Shown in pieces: positions 17,970-26,857 of a DNA stretch of 64,000 nt (the first letter of the stretch is position 1; the number at the start of each line of letters is the position of its first letter). Location: NCBI GenBank assembly GCA_023702235.1, contig JAMQCR010000001.1:2542001-2606000 (forward strand), written 5' to 3'. Made by a program: the position numbers and the translations under genes. The notes beneath the pieces were generated by a model, which worked only from the letters and a program-made list of their open reading frames with translations, searched no databases and was not told the DNA's origin. Source of the stretch: Neobacillus pocheonensis. Lineage in GTDB: Bacteria > Bacillota > Bacilli > Bacillales > Cytobacillaceae.

Positions 17970-18521
17970 TTAACAGTAATCTTTTTTCTTTACAACAAGT
18001 TTACTTTCACGAATCGCTAAGCAAACCGTATCCCTTGCAATCATTATTTCTTCATTAGTCGGAATGACCAACACTTTGACCGGTGAATGTTGATAACTAA
18101 TGAACGTTTCGCTTCCGTTCACTTTATTGAGGTCAGGATCCCAATACACTCCCATAAATTCCAGACCTTCCACAACACGAGAGCGGATGAAGTCACTGTT
18201 TTCTCCAATTCCTGCTGTAAAGATGATCACATCGAGTCCCTTCATCCTTACTACGTACATCCCGATATATTTTTGAATTCTTTCTGCAAACACTTGTAGC
18301 GCAAGCTCTGCCCGTTTGTGTCCTTTCTCCGCTGCCTCCTGAATATCCCGAAGATCACTTGAATAACCAGATATCCCGAGCAAGCCACTTTCGTTATTTA
18401 AAATGCCCACCTGATTAGAAACTTTCTGTTCCTTAGGTGCTTGTTCGCTCATAATGAGTCTTCCTCGTTTGTTATACGAAATTGATTGTTCCTTCAAAAG
18501 AAACTTTGCTATCGACAGCAT
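17970..18521 (-). pseudogene. Acetate kinase C-terminal relic
   Basis: From [19 protein letters not shown] onward the protein matches the second half of AckA, including the adenosine-binding FTAGIGENS and the terminal [16 protein letters not shown]. The N-terminal half, with the acetate site, is missing. It is replaced by about 40 unrelated residues (MLSIAKFLL..., MSEQAPKEQ...). A functional AckA needs about 395 residues, so this is a remnant. It belongs to the same cluster of central-metabolism fragments as the citrate synthase relic. Confidence 0.8.
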
Positions 18522-18916
18522 GCTAACCTAACCACCCTTCATCGAACACTTTTCTCCACCTTTCTGAGCAGTTGTTTAAAACAGACTGTTTATTTGAGAT
18601 TATTGTATAGTAGATTAGTGACGCTTGTCAGAATTTTCGGACACAACTTACTATTTGGGGTATGAAAGAGGATAATAGGTGGATAAAGCAGCAGTTTTGA
18701 AGTGTCTCTGTTATCAAACTGTTCTTTTCTATTAACTAAACTGTAAACAAGCCATGATATAATTTAGTTGTATCCCTAGCAGAAGACCGGCTCCTTAATA
18801 ATAGGAAAGCCGGGCTTTATTAATCTGTCAGACAGAACAGCACCCCTACTGATGACCTTTACTAGAAGCCAATTTGAATAGTAAAGGAAAATATCGATAG
18901 AAAGAGGAATAGGTAA
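18522..18916. other. Intergenic region with one hairpin
   Basis: No gene recognised. A hairpin at about 18786-18815 (CCGGCT/AGCCGG, with CCT/AGG inner pairs) is followed by CTTTATT and lies 100 bases before the YARHG gene. It may be a terminator or leader structure. Confidence 0.35.
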
Positions 18917-19558
18917 ATGGATTGTTGCACAAATTGTGGTGAAAAGTTAAATGAATCTAGTCGATTCTGTACTAATTGCAGTTCAAGGGTGGCACTAGCT
19001 AAGAAAAACATTACCTCGGATCCAAAAAGCCGCATTGAAAAAAGGAAAGTTCGTTCAAAAACAATAGTATTAAGGAATAATAGATTAGTGGTAGGGGTTG
19101 GATCAATTATTGGTTTGTTGTTCGTTTCATGTGTTGCTTACTTAATCATTAAAGATTTTAATAAGCATGAACCTAAAACAGATGTAGCAGCTACAAGGAC
19201 GATGGATCAATCTAAAAATAATCATTTGGAAAACAATATCGATCCATATAATGGTGAAAATTCAACAAAAAAAAATAGCAAGGAAAGTTCAAATCTTCCC
19301 TCTTCAGATAATATTTTGCCTGATAGTGATAAGAGGGCTCTGAGTGAAGAAGACATTGCTACTCTTACAAAAGCGCAACTGCGTTTAGCTAGAAATGAGA
19401 TCTACGCACGTCATGGGTATGTATTTAAATCAGCGGATTTGCAAAAATATTTTTCAAGCAAATCATGGTATAGTGCAAACCCGTCCTATAATAGCCCTTT
19501 AAATGAAGTAGAAAAAGAGAATGTAAAGCTCTTAAAGGCGAGAGAGGATCGTCTTTAA
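18917..19558 (+). CDS. Zinc-ribbon membrane protein with YARHG domain
   Basis: 213 residues. A zinc ribbon (CCTNCGEKL...RFCTNC, residues 3-21) is followed by one membrane helix (about 58-77). A Ser/Asn/Lys-rich linker leads to a C-terminal YARHG domain (about 145-213: LRLARNEIYARHGYVF, then KYFSSKSWY). YARHG domains are extracellular and thought to bind cell-wall or peptide ligands. This arrangement is common in Firmicutes surface proteins of unknown function. The start follows GAGGAATAGGTAA. A short membrane frame follows immediately downstream. Confidence 0.8.
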   Translation: MDCCTNCGEKLNESSRFCTNCSSRVALAKKNITSDPKSRIEKRKVRSKTIVLRNNRLVVGVGSIIGLLFVSCVAYLIIKDFNKHEPKTDVAATRTMDQSKNNHLENNIDPYNGENSTKKNSKESSNLPSSDNILPDSDKRALSEEDIATLTKAQLRLARNEIYARHGYVFKSADLQKYFSSKSWYSANPSYNSPLNEVEKENVKLLKAREDRL

Positions 19559-19579
19559 AGGGCACCTTTTTTAAAAGAT

Positions 19580-19750
19580 TTGGCTCTAGCTTTTTTCATC
19601 CTTTTGATTGTTTTTATCGCATTAGTTTATTTTACCGGGAAAGAAAAGAACTGCCAGCTAGAGCGAAAAAACATTCAAAAATCAAATCATCGAGAAAAAA
19701 CTTCAATTCGTGATAATAAGAGCTCAATAAGAAAATCTGTTTTGTTATAA
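19580..19750 (+). CDS. Candidate 56-residue membrane peptide
   Basis: This frame opens LALAFFILLIVFIALVYFTG, a strong membrane helix, then a basic soluble tail. It is in the same frame as the YARHG gene, separated only by its stop codon and seven sense codons. A TTG at 19580 could start it, but no ribosome site is visible. It may be a small protein, a relic, or an extension reached by stop read-through. Confidence 0.3.
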   Translation: MALAFFILLIVFIALVYFTGKEKNCQLERKNIQKSNHREKTSIRDNKSSIRKSVLL

Positions 19751-19813
19751 AACGAATTCAATAAAAGAGCAGCTTCTTCAGCCACTCCTTCTAAAAATAC
19801 CTTTTATTTTTTA

Positions 19814-20050
19814 TTAGACTCCACTACTAGAACCTGGTTCATTTTCAGAATCTTTGATTTTTTTCTTCCCTCCTTTAGTTGCGATCTGCCCAAATTGGTT
19901 GGCGTTTTGACCACCTTTTTCTGCAATTTGTCCACCTTGACCTGCGTTCTCTCCATTTTCCCCTACGGTATTCTGCCCACCTTGTGAAGCATTTTGTTTT
20001 TCCCCAGCATTCCCACCGTCAATTGCAAGGTTATTAGTAAAAAAATTTTT
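19814..20050 (-). pseudogene. Gly/Gln/Asn-rich repeat protein fragment
   Basis: An open frame with no normal start codon encodes repeated GGQN-like units (ASQGGQNTVGENGENAGQGG, then QIAEKGGQNANQFGQ) and a Lys-rich then acidic tail. Composition resembles small low-complexity stress or spore proteins, but I cannot assign a family. It is bounded upstream by TAG. A broken start or sequence error is likely. Confidence 0.35.
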
Positions 20051-20118
20051 AATGACCCTGCCCTATTATGCTTTTTTTCTATATATAACAGGGAAGAAAA
20101 CATATAGGAGATGGTGAG

Positions 20119-21045
20119 ATGTCTGGCTGGGTAAAATTGACGAAGCCATTTACGAATGATGAATGATGAATTATGGTTTAACGTTTCGGCTTTCAGACTT
20201 TATGTCTGGATTTTACTGAAGGCAGCTTACGAAGACGGCATCGTTCTGAATGGGATGAGATTAAAAAAAGGACAGTACGTAAGAGCTTATTCCCAGTTAA
20301 GTGAAGATTTGATGTACATAGAAGGAAGAGCCAAAAAGGCGCTTGCTAAAAGTACAGTAAAGCGCGCTGTCGACAAACTTGTGAAAAAAGGGCTGCTTAT
20401 AGCGGAAAAAACACCTTTGGGAACTCTTTTTACAGTGGTAAATTCCGATGACTTTAAGTGTTTGGACGGAACAGGTGATTTTTTTTTCCCTCCTTTTCGC
20501 GAAACGGCAGTGGAACACCCGCAGAACGATAAAAATACAGAGCTGGAACAAAATAAAAGCAATCAAGAATTTAAGAATTTAAGAAAAAATGAAGAATATC
20601 CTAGTCCAGAAAACTGGAAGGACTATTCACAAGAACTCCAAGATAAAAAAATCGATTATCAAATTTGCCTGGCCCCTGCAGATGACAATGCCGAGGGGAA
20701 GGAAAAACGGATCGAAAGGATCGCCAGCCGATTTATCACTTTACGAAACAATGGAGTCTTTTTAAGTCTAAAAGATGAATTAGCGATTGAAAGAATCTGT
20801 GAGCTTCCTGTGAAAACCGAGCAGCTAGAAACTTGGTTAGAGGAAATTTTCAGTGAGTACCACATGAAGAGTCCGAACGGAAAAATTAGCAGTGCATTGT
20901 ATTGCGAGAAGGTCATAAGGACCAAACTAGAGGTGGAGAAAAACGGCAAACAGCCGAAAAAGTCAAAGAGAAAGAATCCATGTCTGAGCGGGTTGAACGT
21001 CTGATTCAGGAAGGGAAAATTGTGTTACAGGAGGAAATGCAATGA
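20119..21045 (+). pseudogene. Phage-type replication protein (DnaD-like), two frameshifts
   Basis: The gene starts MSGWVKLTKPFT at ATG 20119 after AGGAG. A 7-bp tandem duplication (GATGAAT at 20158-20164 and 20165-20171) then breaks the frame. The next frame continues NDELWFNVSAFRLYVWILLK. A winged-helix-like part spans the first 120 residues, and a C-terminal helical part includes ERIASRFITLRNNGVFLS. A second shift in the A5 run near 20943 changes the end to AEKVKEKESMSERVERLIQE and a stop overlapping the next gene (ATGA). The resemblance is to phage or plasmid replication initiators; exact family membership is uncertain. Confidence 0.6.
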
Positions 21046-21380
21046 CCAAGGACGAGGTAGTCAAACTATTAGTACTAATTGAAACGGTTTATTCCAACTG
21101 CATATTCAAGGACGAGACGGTTCAACAATGGTTCCAATTTTGTTCTGAAATGGATTATGAGAAGGTGATGGAGAAACTGAAAAACCATATTAGAAAAAGT
21201 CCTTTTCCTCCTGCGATTGCTGATATTGCTGTATTCCCAATTAAAGAAAATGATTTTCCAGGAACGTTAAGGGAGTGGATAAAGAAAGGACGGGAGCGAA
21301 TTGAACGCGAACGTAACGATGCCAAACAAATTCCAATACCTGACTGGCTCGTCGAATATTCAACAAGAAAATCTGTTTGA
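21042..21380 (+). CDS. Phage helicase loader/inhibitor, G39P-like
   Basis: This 112-residue protein resembles the SPP1 G39P family, which loads and inhibits the replicative helicase. Its length, the helical N-terminal domain (MTKDEVVKLLVLIETVYSNC) and the phrase KSPFPPAIADI are typical. The start overlaps the stop of the upstream replication gene (ATGA), and its end overlaps a DnaB-type helicase remnant. Together they form an initiator-loader-helicase module of prophage origin. The gene looks intact, but its partners are broken. Confidence 0.7.
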   Translation: MTKDEVVKLLVLIETVYSNCIFKDETVQQWFQFCSEMDYEKVMEKLKNHIRKSPFPPAIADIAVFPIKENDFPGTLREWIKKGRERIERERNDAKQIPIPDWLVEYSTRKSV

Positions 21381-21699
21381 AGCGGAAGACATCCTTTTAG
21401 GAGCTGTCTTTCTGGCTCCTGAACTGATTCATTAAATTACATTAGAGCCCTGCCATTTTTCACAGAAACGAAACCAGCTCCTGTTTCAAGCAATGCGTGA
21501 GCTGCAAAAGGAAAACAAGCCGGTTGATCTCCTCATGGTGGTTGAAAAATTGGGTAGCGGCATAGAAAATGTCGGTATCAGTTATATGATGGACATTGCC
21601 GGCTGCTGTCCAACCACAGGCAACTATGAACACTATCAAACCATTATACTGAATGAGTACAAACTAAGAATGATCAATAAATCGTTAGGAGTTTTGTAA
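21319..21699 (+). pseudogene. DnaB-type replicative helicase, N-terminal domain remnant
   Basis: From ATG 21319 the frame reads into EAEDILLGAVFLAPELIH, then TAA (codon 39), then ITLEPCHFSQKRNQLLFQAM, continuing as the DnaB N-terminal helical domain (ELQKENKPVDLLMVVEKLG). It stops at codon 127. The RecA-like ATPase domain is absent, so only a relic remains. It overlaps the 3' end of the loader gene. Confidence 0.75.
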
Positions 21700-21701
21700 A
21701 T

Positions 21702-22442
21702 ATGGAAAAAATCGCAGTTATTTCAGACATTCATGGAAATATCCCTGCACTGGAATCAGTGCTGGTTGATATAGATTCTAGAAACATTAAGAGAATTATT
21801 TGCCTAGGTGATTTAGTTGGTAAAGGACCACAATCAAGCATGGCAATAGAAATGATCCAAAAGCATTGTGAAAGTGTGATTAGAGGCAATTGGGATGATT
21901 TTTTTCCTAAACCACAAGAATCCCACACAATCAAGTGGCATCAAAACCAATTAACGAAAAACCAAATGAATTATTTAAAAGAATTGCCGTTTTCAGTGGA
22001 GTTTATGATGAGCGGAAAACTAGTCAGAATGTTTCATGCTTCGCCACGAAGTGTGTATGAAAGAATACAACCGTGGGACTCACTCGACCGTCGCTTACGT
22101 ATGTTCGAAAACACAGAATCCACAGAAAATATAGCAGGAAAAAGGGAGCCGGATGTCGTTTGTTATGGAGATGTTCATAATGCCTTCCATCAAAATATAA
22201 AAGGTAAAACATTATGCAACGTAGGCAGCGTTGGAAATCCACTTGATATCACTCAAGCCTCCTATGCCATTCTTGAAGGTGAATATAACCAACTCGAAAA
22301 GGGAGTTTTTTCGATTCAGCTTGTTCGCGTTCCATATAATATTGAATTATCAATACAATTAGCTAGAGAAGCTAAAATGCCGGAGCTTGAGGAATATATA
22401 CAAGAATTAACAACAGCAAAATATAGAGGTTTAAAAAAGTAG
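21702..22442 (+). CDS. Metallophosphoesterase
   Basis: This 246-residue calcineurin-like phosphoesterase shows all metal-ligand motifs: SDIHGN (8-13), GDLVGKGP (36-43), GNWDD, FHASPR, CYGDVH and NVGSVGNP. It is of the single-domain type often annotated as a YfcE/ApaH-like phosphodiesterase; the substrate cannot be told. AGGAG precedes the ATG, inside the end of the helicase relic. It is not part of the replication module functionally. It is followed by a non-coding stretch with a minus-strand relic. Confidence 0.85.
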   Translation: MEKIAVISDIHGNIPALESVLVDIDSRNIKRIICLGDLVGKGPQSSMAIEMIQKHCESVIRGNWDDFFPKPQESHTIKWHQNQLTKNQMNYLKELPFSVEFMMSGKLVRMFHASPRSVYERIQPWDSLDRRLRMFENTESTENIAGKREPDVVCYGDVHNAFHQNIKGKTLCNVGSVGNPLDITQASYAILEGEYNQLEKGVFSIQLVRVPYNIELSIQLAREAKMPELEEYIQELTTAKYRGLKK

Positions 22443-22507
22443 AGGAGAGTTTTCTTGAATACGATCGAAATTATACTTCAAGTGTATCCTCTGCTGTTTT
22501 CATTGGC

Positions 22508-22720
22508 TTAAAACTTCTCATGGATTGACTCGTCCATAAGGTGCTCTAGAAAGCACCATCGGAGTGTCCTTAAACCAATATTTCTCTTGTCGGGTGAAGT
22601 CCCTTTTTCATTTAGCATAAATTCAATCAATTCAAGGAAAACCTCAAGATTCATTTCTTCCCTGGACAAATCTTTCTCTAAAATCTAGTATCCATTGAAA
22701 ATGAATATGATATCGTCCAT
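22508..22720 (-). pseudogene. Small unknown protein with a stop at codon 12
   Basis: From ATG 22720 the frame reads MDDIIFIFNGY, TAG, then ILEKDLSREEMNLEVFLELI and ends in FLEHLMDESIHEKF (70 codons). The post-stop part has convincing amphipathic protein character. Alternatively, an ATG at 22695 with a one-base indel in a T run gives 62 codons. No family is recognised. Confidence 0.45.
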
Positions 22721-22888
22721 TGTTCTAGGTACTAAGTAATCAATCCAAATTTAGCTCTATTTAACTATACCTTAATGTTGGCGGGTTTATGATTTTCACA
22801 TTTTTAAGCTATGAAATTCTCATCAGATGAAAACAACTAACTACCTCGTTACCTCTTTTCGTTTGATATCTATTATCCTCCTTGAATC

Positions 22889-22946
22889 TGCAATTTCTGC
22901 AAAGATATGAGGGCTTTTCTTCCGATTGTCCGCATAGAATGTAGAC
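22889..22946. repeat. 57-bp dispersed repeat, copy 1
   Basis: CAATTTCTGCAAAGATATG through GCATAGAATGTAGAC matches copy 2 at about 53008-53064 with two substitutions. It lies in the intergenic region before the SPFH-like gene. Confidence 0.8.
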
Positions 22947-22997
22947 AAGGGTAAGTGATCTCTCAATGAAAATAGTTAACCTGGAGGGAATAACCTA

Positions 22998-23918
22998 ATG
23001 CAATTTATTGAAGATGTTAAAGACGTGAGATTTAGTTTTTGGGAAAAACAGCCGGCGTCGTCTATGACTTCTGCCTTTGTTTATGTTAATCATCACAACG
23101 AATACTATGCAGTTAAAAATGGAGAGCGTTTGTCACGGAGTGAATTGCGGATTGGCAAATATAAAAGGGTGTACACGGTCAATATGCAGCAGCAAACCAT
23201 CACCTACAATCAGGAAGTCCCTTCGGCAACAAGAGGAAGAAGGTTTTCTGTCAATTTATTTATCGATATTGCCGTTGAACACCCCGAACGATTAGTTCAA
23301 CAAAATGCAGGGGAATTTAGCACCATTATTAACAATAATCTGCCCTTCTGGGTGGAGTCGGAAGCAAGATTTTATCCTATTGAAGAGGATCTGAGATTTG
23401 CCCGGCATATTGAAGAATTTTTTCAAACCTCGCCATTAGTCAAGGTGTTAAGAGATGCTGGAATTGTTGTTCGGGATGTTCGTATTTTGATCCGGCAAGG
23501 TTTTCGGGACCAGCGCCAAGATGAGGCGATCGCCGACTTAGACCGGAACGCAGAACTATCTGCCTATCAAGAGGCTTTGGACTTGGAGGAAGCGCGCCGG
23601 ATTTGGCCTTCGATTAAAGAAGCCCTTGAAGCAGGTGATTTTATCACTGCAGGGAAGCTTGGAGAAAAAAATGAAATGGCAAAGCGGTTAGTGGAATCGG
23701 AGTTTAGCCAAAATCAAACCTTCAAATATGAGGTAAACAAACAACTTTTAAACTTGATTAACGAACACTCAATTGACCAGTTCGAGGCAGAACGAAGATT
23801 GGCCAAGCTAAAGAAACTATTCCCCTATCTCCCCGTCGATCTGGAAAAAATAAATAGAAAAAAACAGATTGCTGGTCCAAGGAGAGAACTTCCATCCTAT
23901 TTAAATAAAGGAGATTAG
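22998..23918 (+). CDS. Unknown protein, possibly SPFH/band-7-like
   Basis: 306 residues, no signal or membrane helix. Residues 1-75 are beta-rich (RFSFWEKQPA, KRVYTVNMQQQTITYNQ). Residues 85-200 look like a band-7 core (RRFSVNLFIDIAVEHPERLV, SPLVKVLRDAGIVVRDVRIL). Then comes a charged, helical, coiled-coil-prone region (about 180-285). The SPFH suggestion is pattern-based and uncertain. GGAGG lies 12 bases before the ATG. It forms a two-gene operon with a membrane SH3 protein that starts six bases after its stop, suggesting a membrane-associated scaffold function. Confidence 0.5.
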   Translation: MQFIEDVKDVRFSFWEKQPASSMTSAFVYVNHHNEYYAVKNGERLSRSELRIGKYKRVYTVNMQQQTITYNQEVPSATRGRRFSVNLFIDIAVEHPERLVQQNAGEFSTIINNNLPFWVESEARFYPIEEDLRFARHIEEFFQTSPLVKVLRDAGIVVRDVRILIRQGFRDQRQDEAIADLDRNAELSAYQEALDLEEARRIWPSIKEALEAGDFITAGKLGEKNEMAKRLVESEFSQNQTFKYEVNKQLLNLINEHSIDQFEAERRLAKLKKLFPYLPVDLEKINRKKQIAGPRRELPSYLNKGD

Positions 23919-23923
23919 CGATT

Positions 23924-24658
23924 GTGGAATCCATTTTAAATCAGCTGTTATGGATCTGGTCTCCTATTTCTGTCCTACCGGAATGGTTGCGTATTTTTTT
24001 GGCTCTCATTGTGCTCCTGCAGCTCACAAGGCTGATTTTGATATACATTGTTCCTCCCTTCTTAAACTTGTTGTTCCGTTTGTTGAAAAAAATGCTTTAT
24101 CTCATTTCCTATCCAATCATGGCACTAATTTGCAGGGTGCAAAGAAGTCGGAGAGAAGCAGGAAAAGTGGGCATACCTGTCTGGATTGATATCATTGAAG
24201 GAATGTTTGCCCTGTTCGAAAGTTTTTTCAACAAAATGATTCAGCTTTTTATGAAACGGAAAAGGAATAAGACAGGGATTAAAAGGTGGACCTTCTATTC
24301 TGCCACAGCTTTAGCAATTTTGCTTACTGCCGCAATCATGAACAATCCAAATGAGTGGTATACACAACAATGGAAGAAAGCTGAGGCATGGTTAAACCAT
24401 GAACATGTGCAAATACAAGCATCCGGAGCTTCCCCTGATCAAAAAGAATTAATCTTAAATAAGAAATATGAAGATGGCGGAAATATTCGTAAAGCTCCCA
24501 CACTAACCGCGCCTCGTCTATACACGATTACAAATGGAGAAATAATGCACTTTTTGAATGAAGAACAAGTAGATTCCAAAGGAATTAAGTGGCTAAAAGT
24601 TCAAACTTCAAATGGGATCGAAGGCTGGATTTCAGCCGGGATTGTCACGGAAAAATAA
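23924..24658 (+). CDS. Membrane protein with C-terminal SH3-like domain
   Basis: 244 residues starting at GTG after AAAGGAG. Two adjacent N-terminal hydrophobic segments (about 18-68) and another near 125-143 flank a basic cytoplasmic loop. The extracellular end (about 180-244) resembles a bacterial SH3_3 domain (GGNIRKAPTLTAPRLYTITN, then KWLKVQTSNGIEGWISAGIV), a fold that often binds cell wall. It is co-transcribed with the SPFH-like protein. No homologue is recognised as a pair, so the joint function is unknown. Confidence 0.65.
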   Translation: MESILNQLLWIWSPISVLPEWLRIFLALIVLLQLTRLILIYIVPPFLNLLFRLLKKMLYLISYPIMALICRVQRSRREAGKVGIPVWIDIIEGMFALFESFFNKMIQLFMKRKRNKTGIKRWTFYSATALAILLTAAIMNNPNEWYTQQWKKAEAWLNHEHVQIQASGASPDQKELILNKKYEDGGNIRKAPTLTAPRLYTITNGEIMHFLNEEQVDSKGIKWLKVQTSNGIEGWISAGIVTEK

Positions 24659-24730
24659 TACATTGATGGGGATATTTACAATTTTAGTGTCGCAATGAAT
24701 TGAATAATTTCCATGATTTTATGATCCTTT

Positions 24731-24798
24731 TTCTAGTTCATAGAACAACCTAAATAAGGAGAGTTGACTCCAATGGGAATCGTTCACTCTCCTTAATT
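24731..24798. repeat. Palindromic repeat, copy 1 (left of esterase)
   Basis: TTCATAGAACAACCTAAATA, then AAGGAGAGT...ACTCTCCTT forming a hairpin. A near copy lies at 26630-26697. The pair flanks the esterase gene in the same orientation. Confidence 0.7.
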
Positions 24799-24865
24799 CG
24801 GTAAAACGCTAACAATCACCGGCATCGTTCAATCTCAAAAATCCCCCCTCCAGACAAAGATGGTT

Positions 24866-25010
24866 TCAATATTTTCCCACTAATTTAAAAGCCGCCTCTT
24901 TCAATGCTTTCGAGTTAGTACCTAAATAAACTTTGAATCCCCCTTCCTCAACTTTAAAGCTCATATCATAGGTATTAAAATAGTTGTAATAAAAGTTTAG
25001 TTTTGTTTAG
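24866..25010 (-). pseudogene. Fibronectin-III-like tail, possible GH3 glycosidase remnant
   Basis: An open frame without a start reads TYDMSFKVEEGGFKVYLGT, then SKALKEAAFKLVGKY and TGA. This resembles the extreme C-terminal Fn3-like tail of GH3 beta-glucosidases. Only about 45 codons remain. Assignment is tentative. Confidence 0.4.
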
Positions 25011-25239
25011 TAAATTAAGCGTGACATCCACTTTTTTTGAGTAATACGATTATAAATAATAATAATTTTCTAAACATTTTGTGAACAAGTTTAGTAAAGT
25101 GACCTAAACCAGCCATGAAAAAATTAAAACTGGTTTACGCACCCGCACGATGTCCCCTATATTCCGATAGGAACGATATGTTATATCAGAATGTGTGTGT
25201 TCAATATGATTAAGTGATTTTACAAAAGGAGATATGATA

Positions 25240-26557
25240 ATGAATCGTTCTTTACATGACTGTGACCGAAGTCACTGACTATGGCCCGTACATAACGAAA
25301 ATCATTCTTCCGCTGTCCGAATCTGTTAAATCAGAGGTGCTTTCGGAAGATACTTTCAACGTTTATGTTGAGAGACGAAGCAAAAAAACCGGCGAAGTGC
25401 TTCAACTCAGAAAAGATTGGACTTCGAAAGAGTTTCGTCCGTCAAAAGGATATTGTCGTGTTGCAAAAGCGTATACATCAGACGGTGAAGGGAACAAAAC
25501 CAAAAACGGCAATCACGTCACGCTTGAACTCGAATGTGAGCCGATAAACCGTTTAAACTCAGAAATTGCGTTTCTGGAACAGGGACATAATGTATATGTT
25601 TTCTGCGATTTTCGCATAACACAGGTGAAAGAAATACAAACCGATAATGATTCCATTTCAGGGCTTGTCTATGATCATTTCAGTGGCGGCAACATGGAGC
25701 AAGTCAAAGGCTGGGTAAACTGCAAGTCATCATATGCTGAGATGCCCCTGCGTTTCGGCTATTATTCACCAAATATGGGCAGAGGAAAACGTCCTTTGAT
25801 TATTTGGCTGCATGGTGCAGGCGAAGGCGGATATGACACGGCGATTGCTTATACCGGAAATAAGGTTGTAAACCTGTCAAGCGAAAAAGTGCAGAGAATA
25901 TTCGGCGGCGCTTATGTCCTTGCTCCACAAGTACCCACAATGTGGATGGACGACGGCAATGGCGAGTATACTCAGAGCGGTAAATCAAAGTACGTAACGG
26001 CATTGAAAGCGCTCATTGATGAGTTTGTCGATATTCATTCAAACATAGATACAAATCGCATCTACATCGGTGGCTGTTCCAACGGCGGCTTCATGACGAT
26101 GCGCATGATAATTGATTACCCCGGTTTCTTCGCTGCTGCATATCCCGTATGTGAAGCCCTCTATGACAGGGTAATCACTGATCAAAATATTGAAGATATC
26201 AAGAATACTCCTATCTGGTTCACTCATGCAAAAAATGATACACTTGTAAATCCTGAGCTTACAGTAATTTCAACATATGAGCGTCTACTCAAAGCTGGTG
26301 CACCAAATGTTCACTTTTCATTCTTTGATAAGGTCGTAGATACCTCAGGCATTTTCAAGGATACTGAAGGCAACCCCTTTGAGTTCTTCGGCCATGGTAC
26401 CTGGATCTACATGCTAAAAGACGAATGCGTACTGGATTACGATGGTTCTCTCGTAAAAGTAAACGGCAAAGATGTAACTCTTCTCCAATGGTTGGCGCTG
26501 CAGTCAAAACATAACAGAGCAGATTCGCAGATCCTTCATGTAAAGTGCAGTTATTAA
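25240..26557 (+). CDS. Alpha/beta-hydrolase esterase (PHB-depolymerase/feruloyl-esterase-like), 5' frameshift
   Basis: From ATG 25256 there are 433 residues. An N-terminal beta-rich domain (about 1-150) precedes an alpha/beta-hydrolase domain. The oxyanion region is IIWLHGAGEGG, the nucleophile Ser lies in GGCSNGGF, the probable Asp in HAKNDTLV and the probable His in FFGHGTW. An upstream ATG (25240) with a good AAAGGAG runs in a neighbouring frame (MNRSLHD), so one extra base near 25252 probably separates it from the body. Codon composition is GC-richer than the flanks, and repeats bracket the gene, consistent with acquisition, perhaps from Clostridia-like bacteria. Substrate unknown. Confidence 0.72.
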
Positions 26558-26588
26558 ACAAATTCCTTCAAGAATATATTCTTTCTGA

Positions 26589-26625
26589 AAACATCGCTTA
26601 TTGTATGGCGGTGTTTTCTCTTTTT
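26589..26625 (+). terminator. Terminator after esterase
   Basis: AAAACATCGC and GCGGTGTTTT form a stem with one G-T pair, followed by a T run. Confidence 0.75.
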
Positions 26626-26629
26626 TTCT

Positions 26630-26697
26630 TTCAGTTCATGAACAACCTAAATAAGGAAAGTTGACTCCCATGGGAAAAAGTCCACTCTCCTTATTTA
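26630..26697. repeat. Palindromic repeat, copy 2 (right of esterase)
   Basis: TTCATGAACAACCTAAATAA, then AAGGAAAGT...CACTCTCCTT. It is a diverged direct copy of 24731-24798. Confidence 0.7.
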
Positions 26698-26857
26698 AAG
26701 CTCTCCCGTTATATCAAACTATGAACCTCCAACTTAAACGCTGGTACGGAAAATGGTGCTATTCCTTATCAGATTCCACAACCCTACTTGGGTACTAATA
26801 AAACAGTTCTAATCATATTCTTTTAAAAGAAAACAATAAGAAGGAGTGTAAAGTTAG

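Noticed and set aside
18786..18822. Possible riboswitch before the YARHG gene
   Set aside because: The hairpin does not match any riboswitch consensus I can recall and lacks conserved unpaired motifs; kept only as a hairpin.
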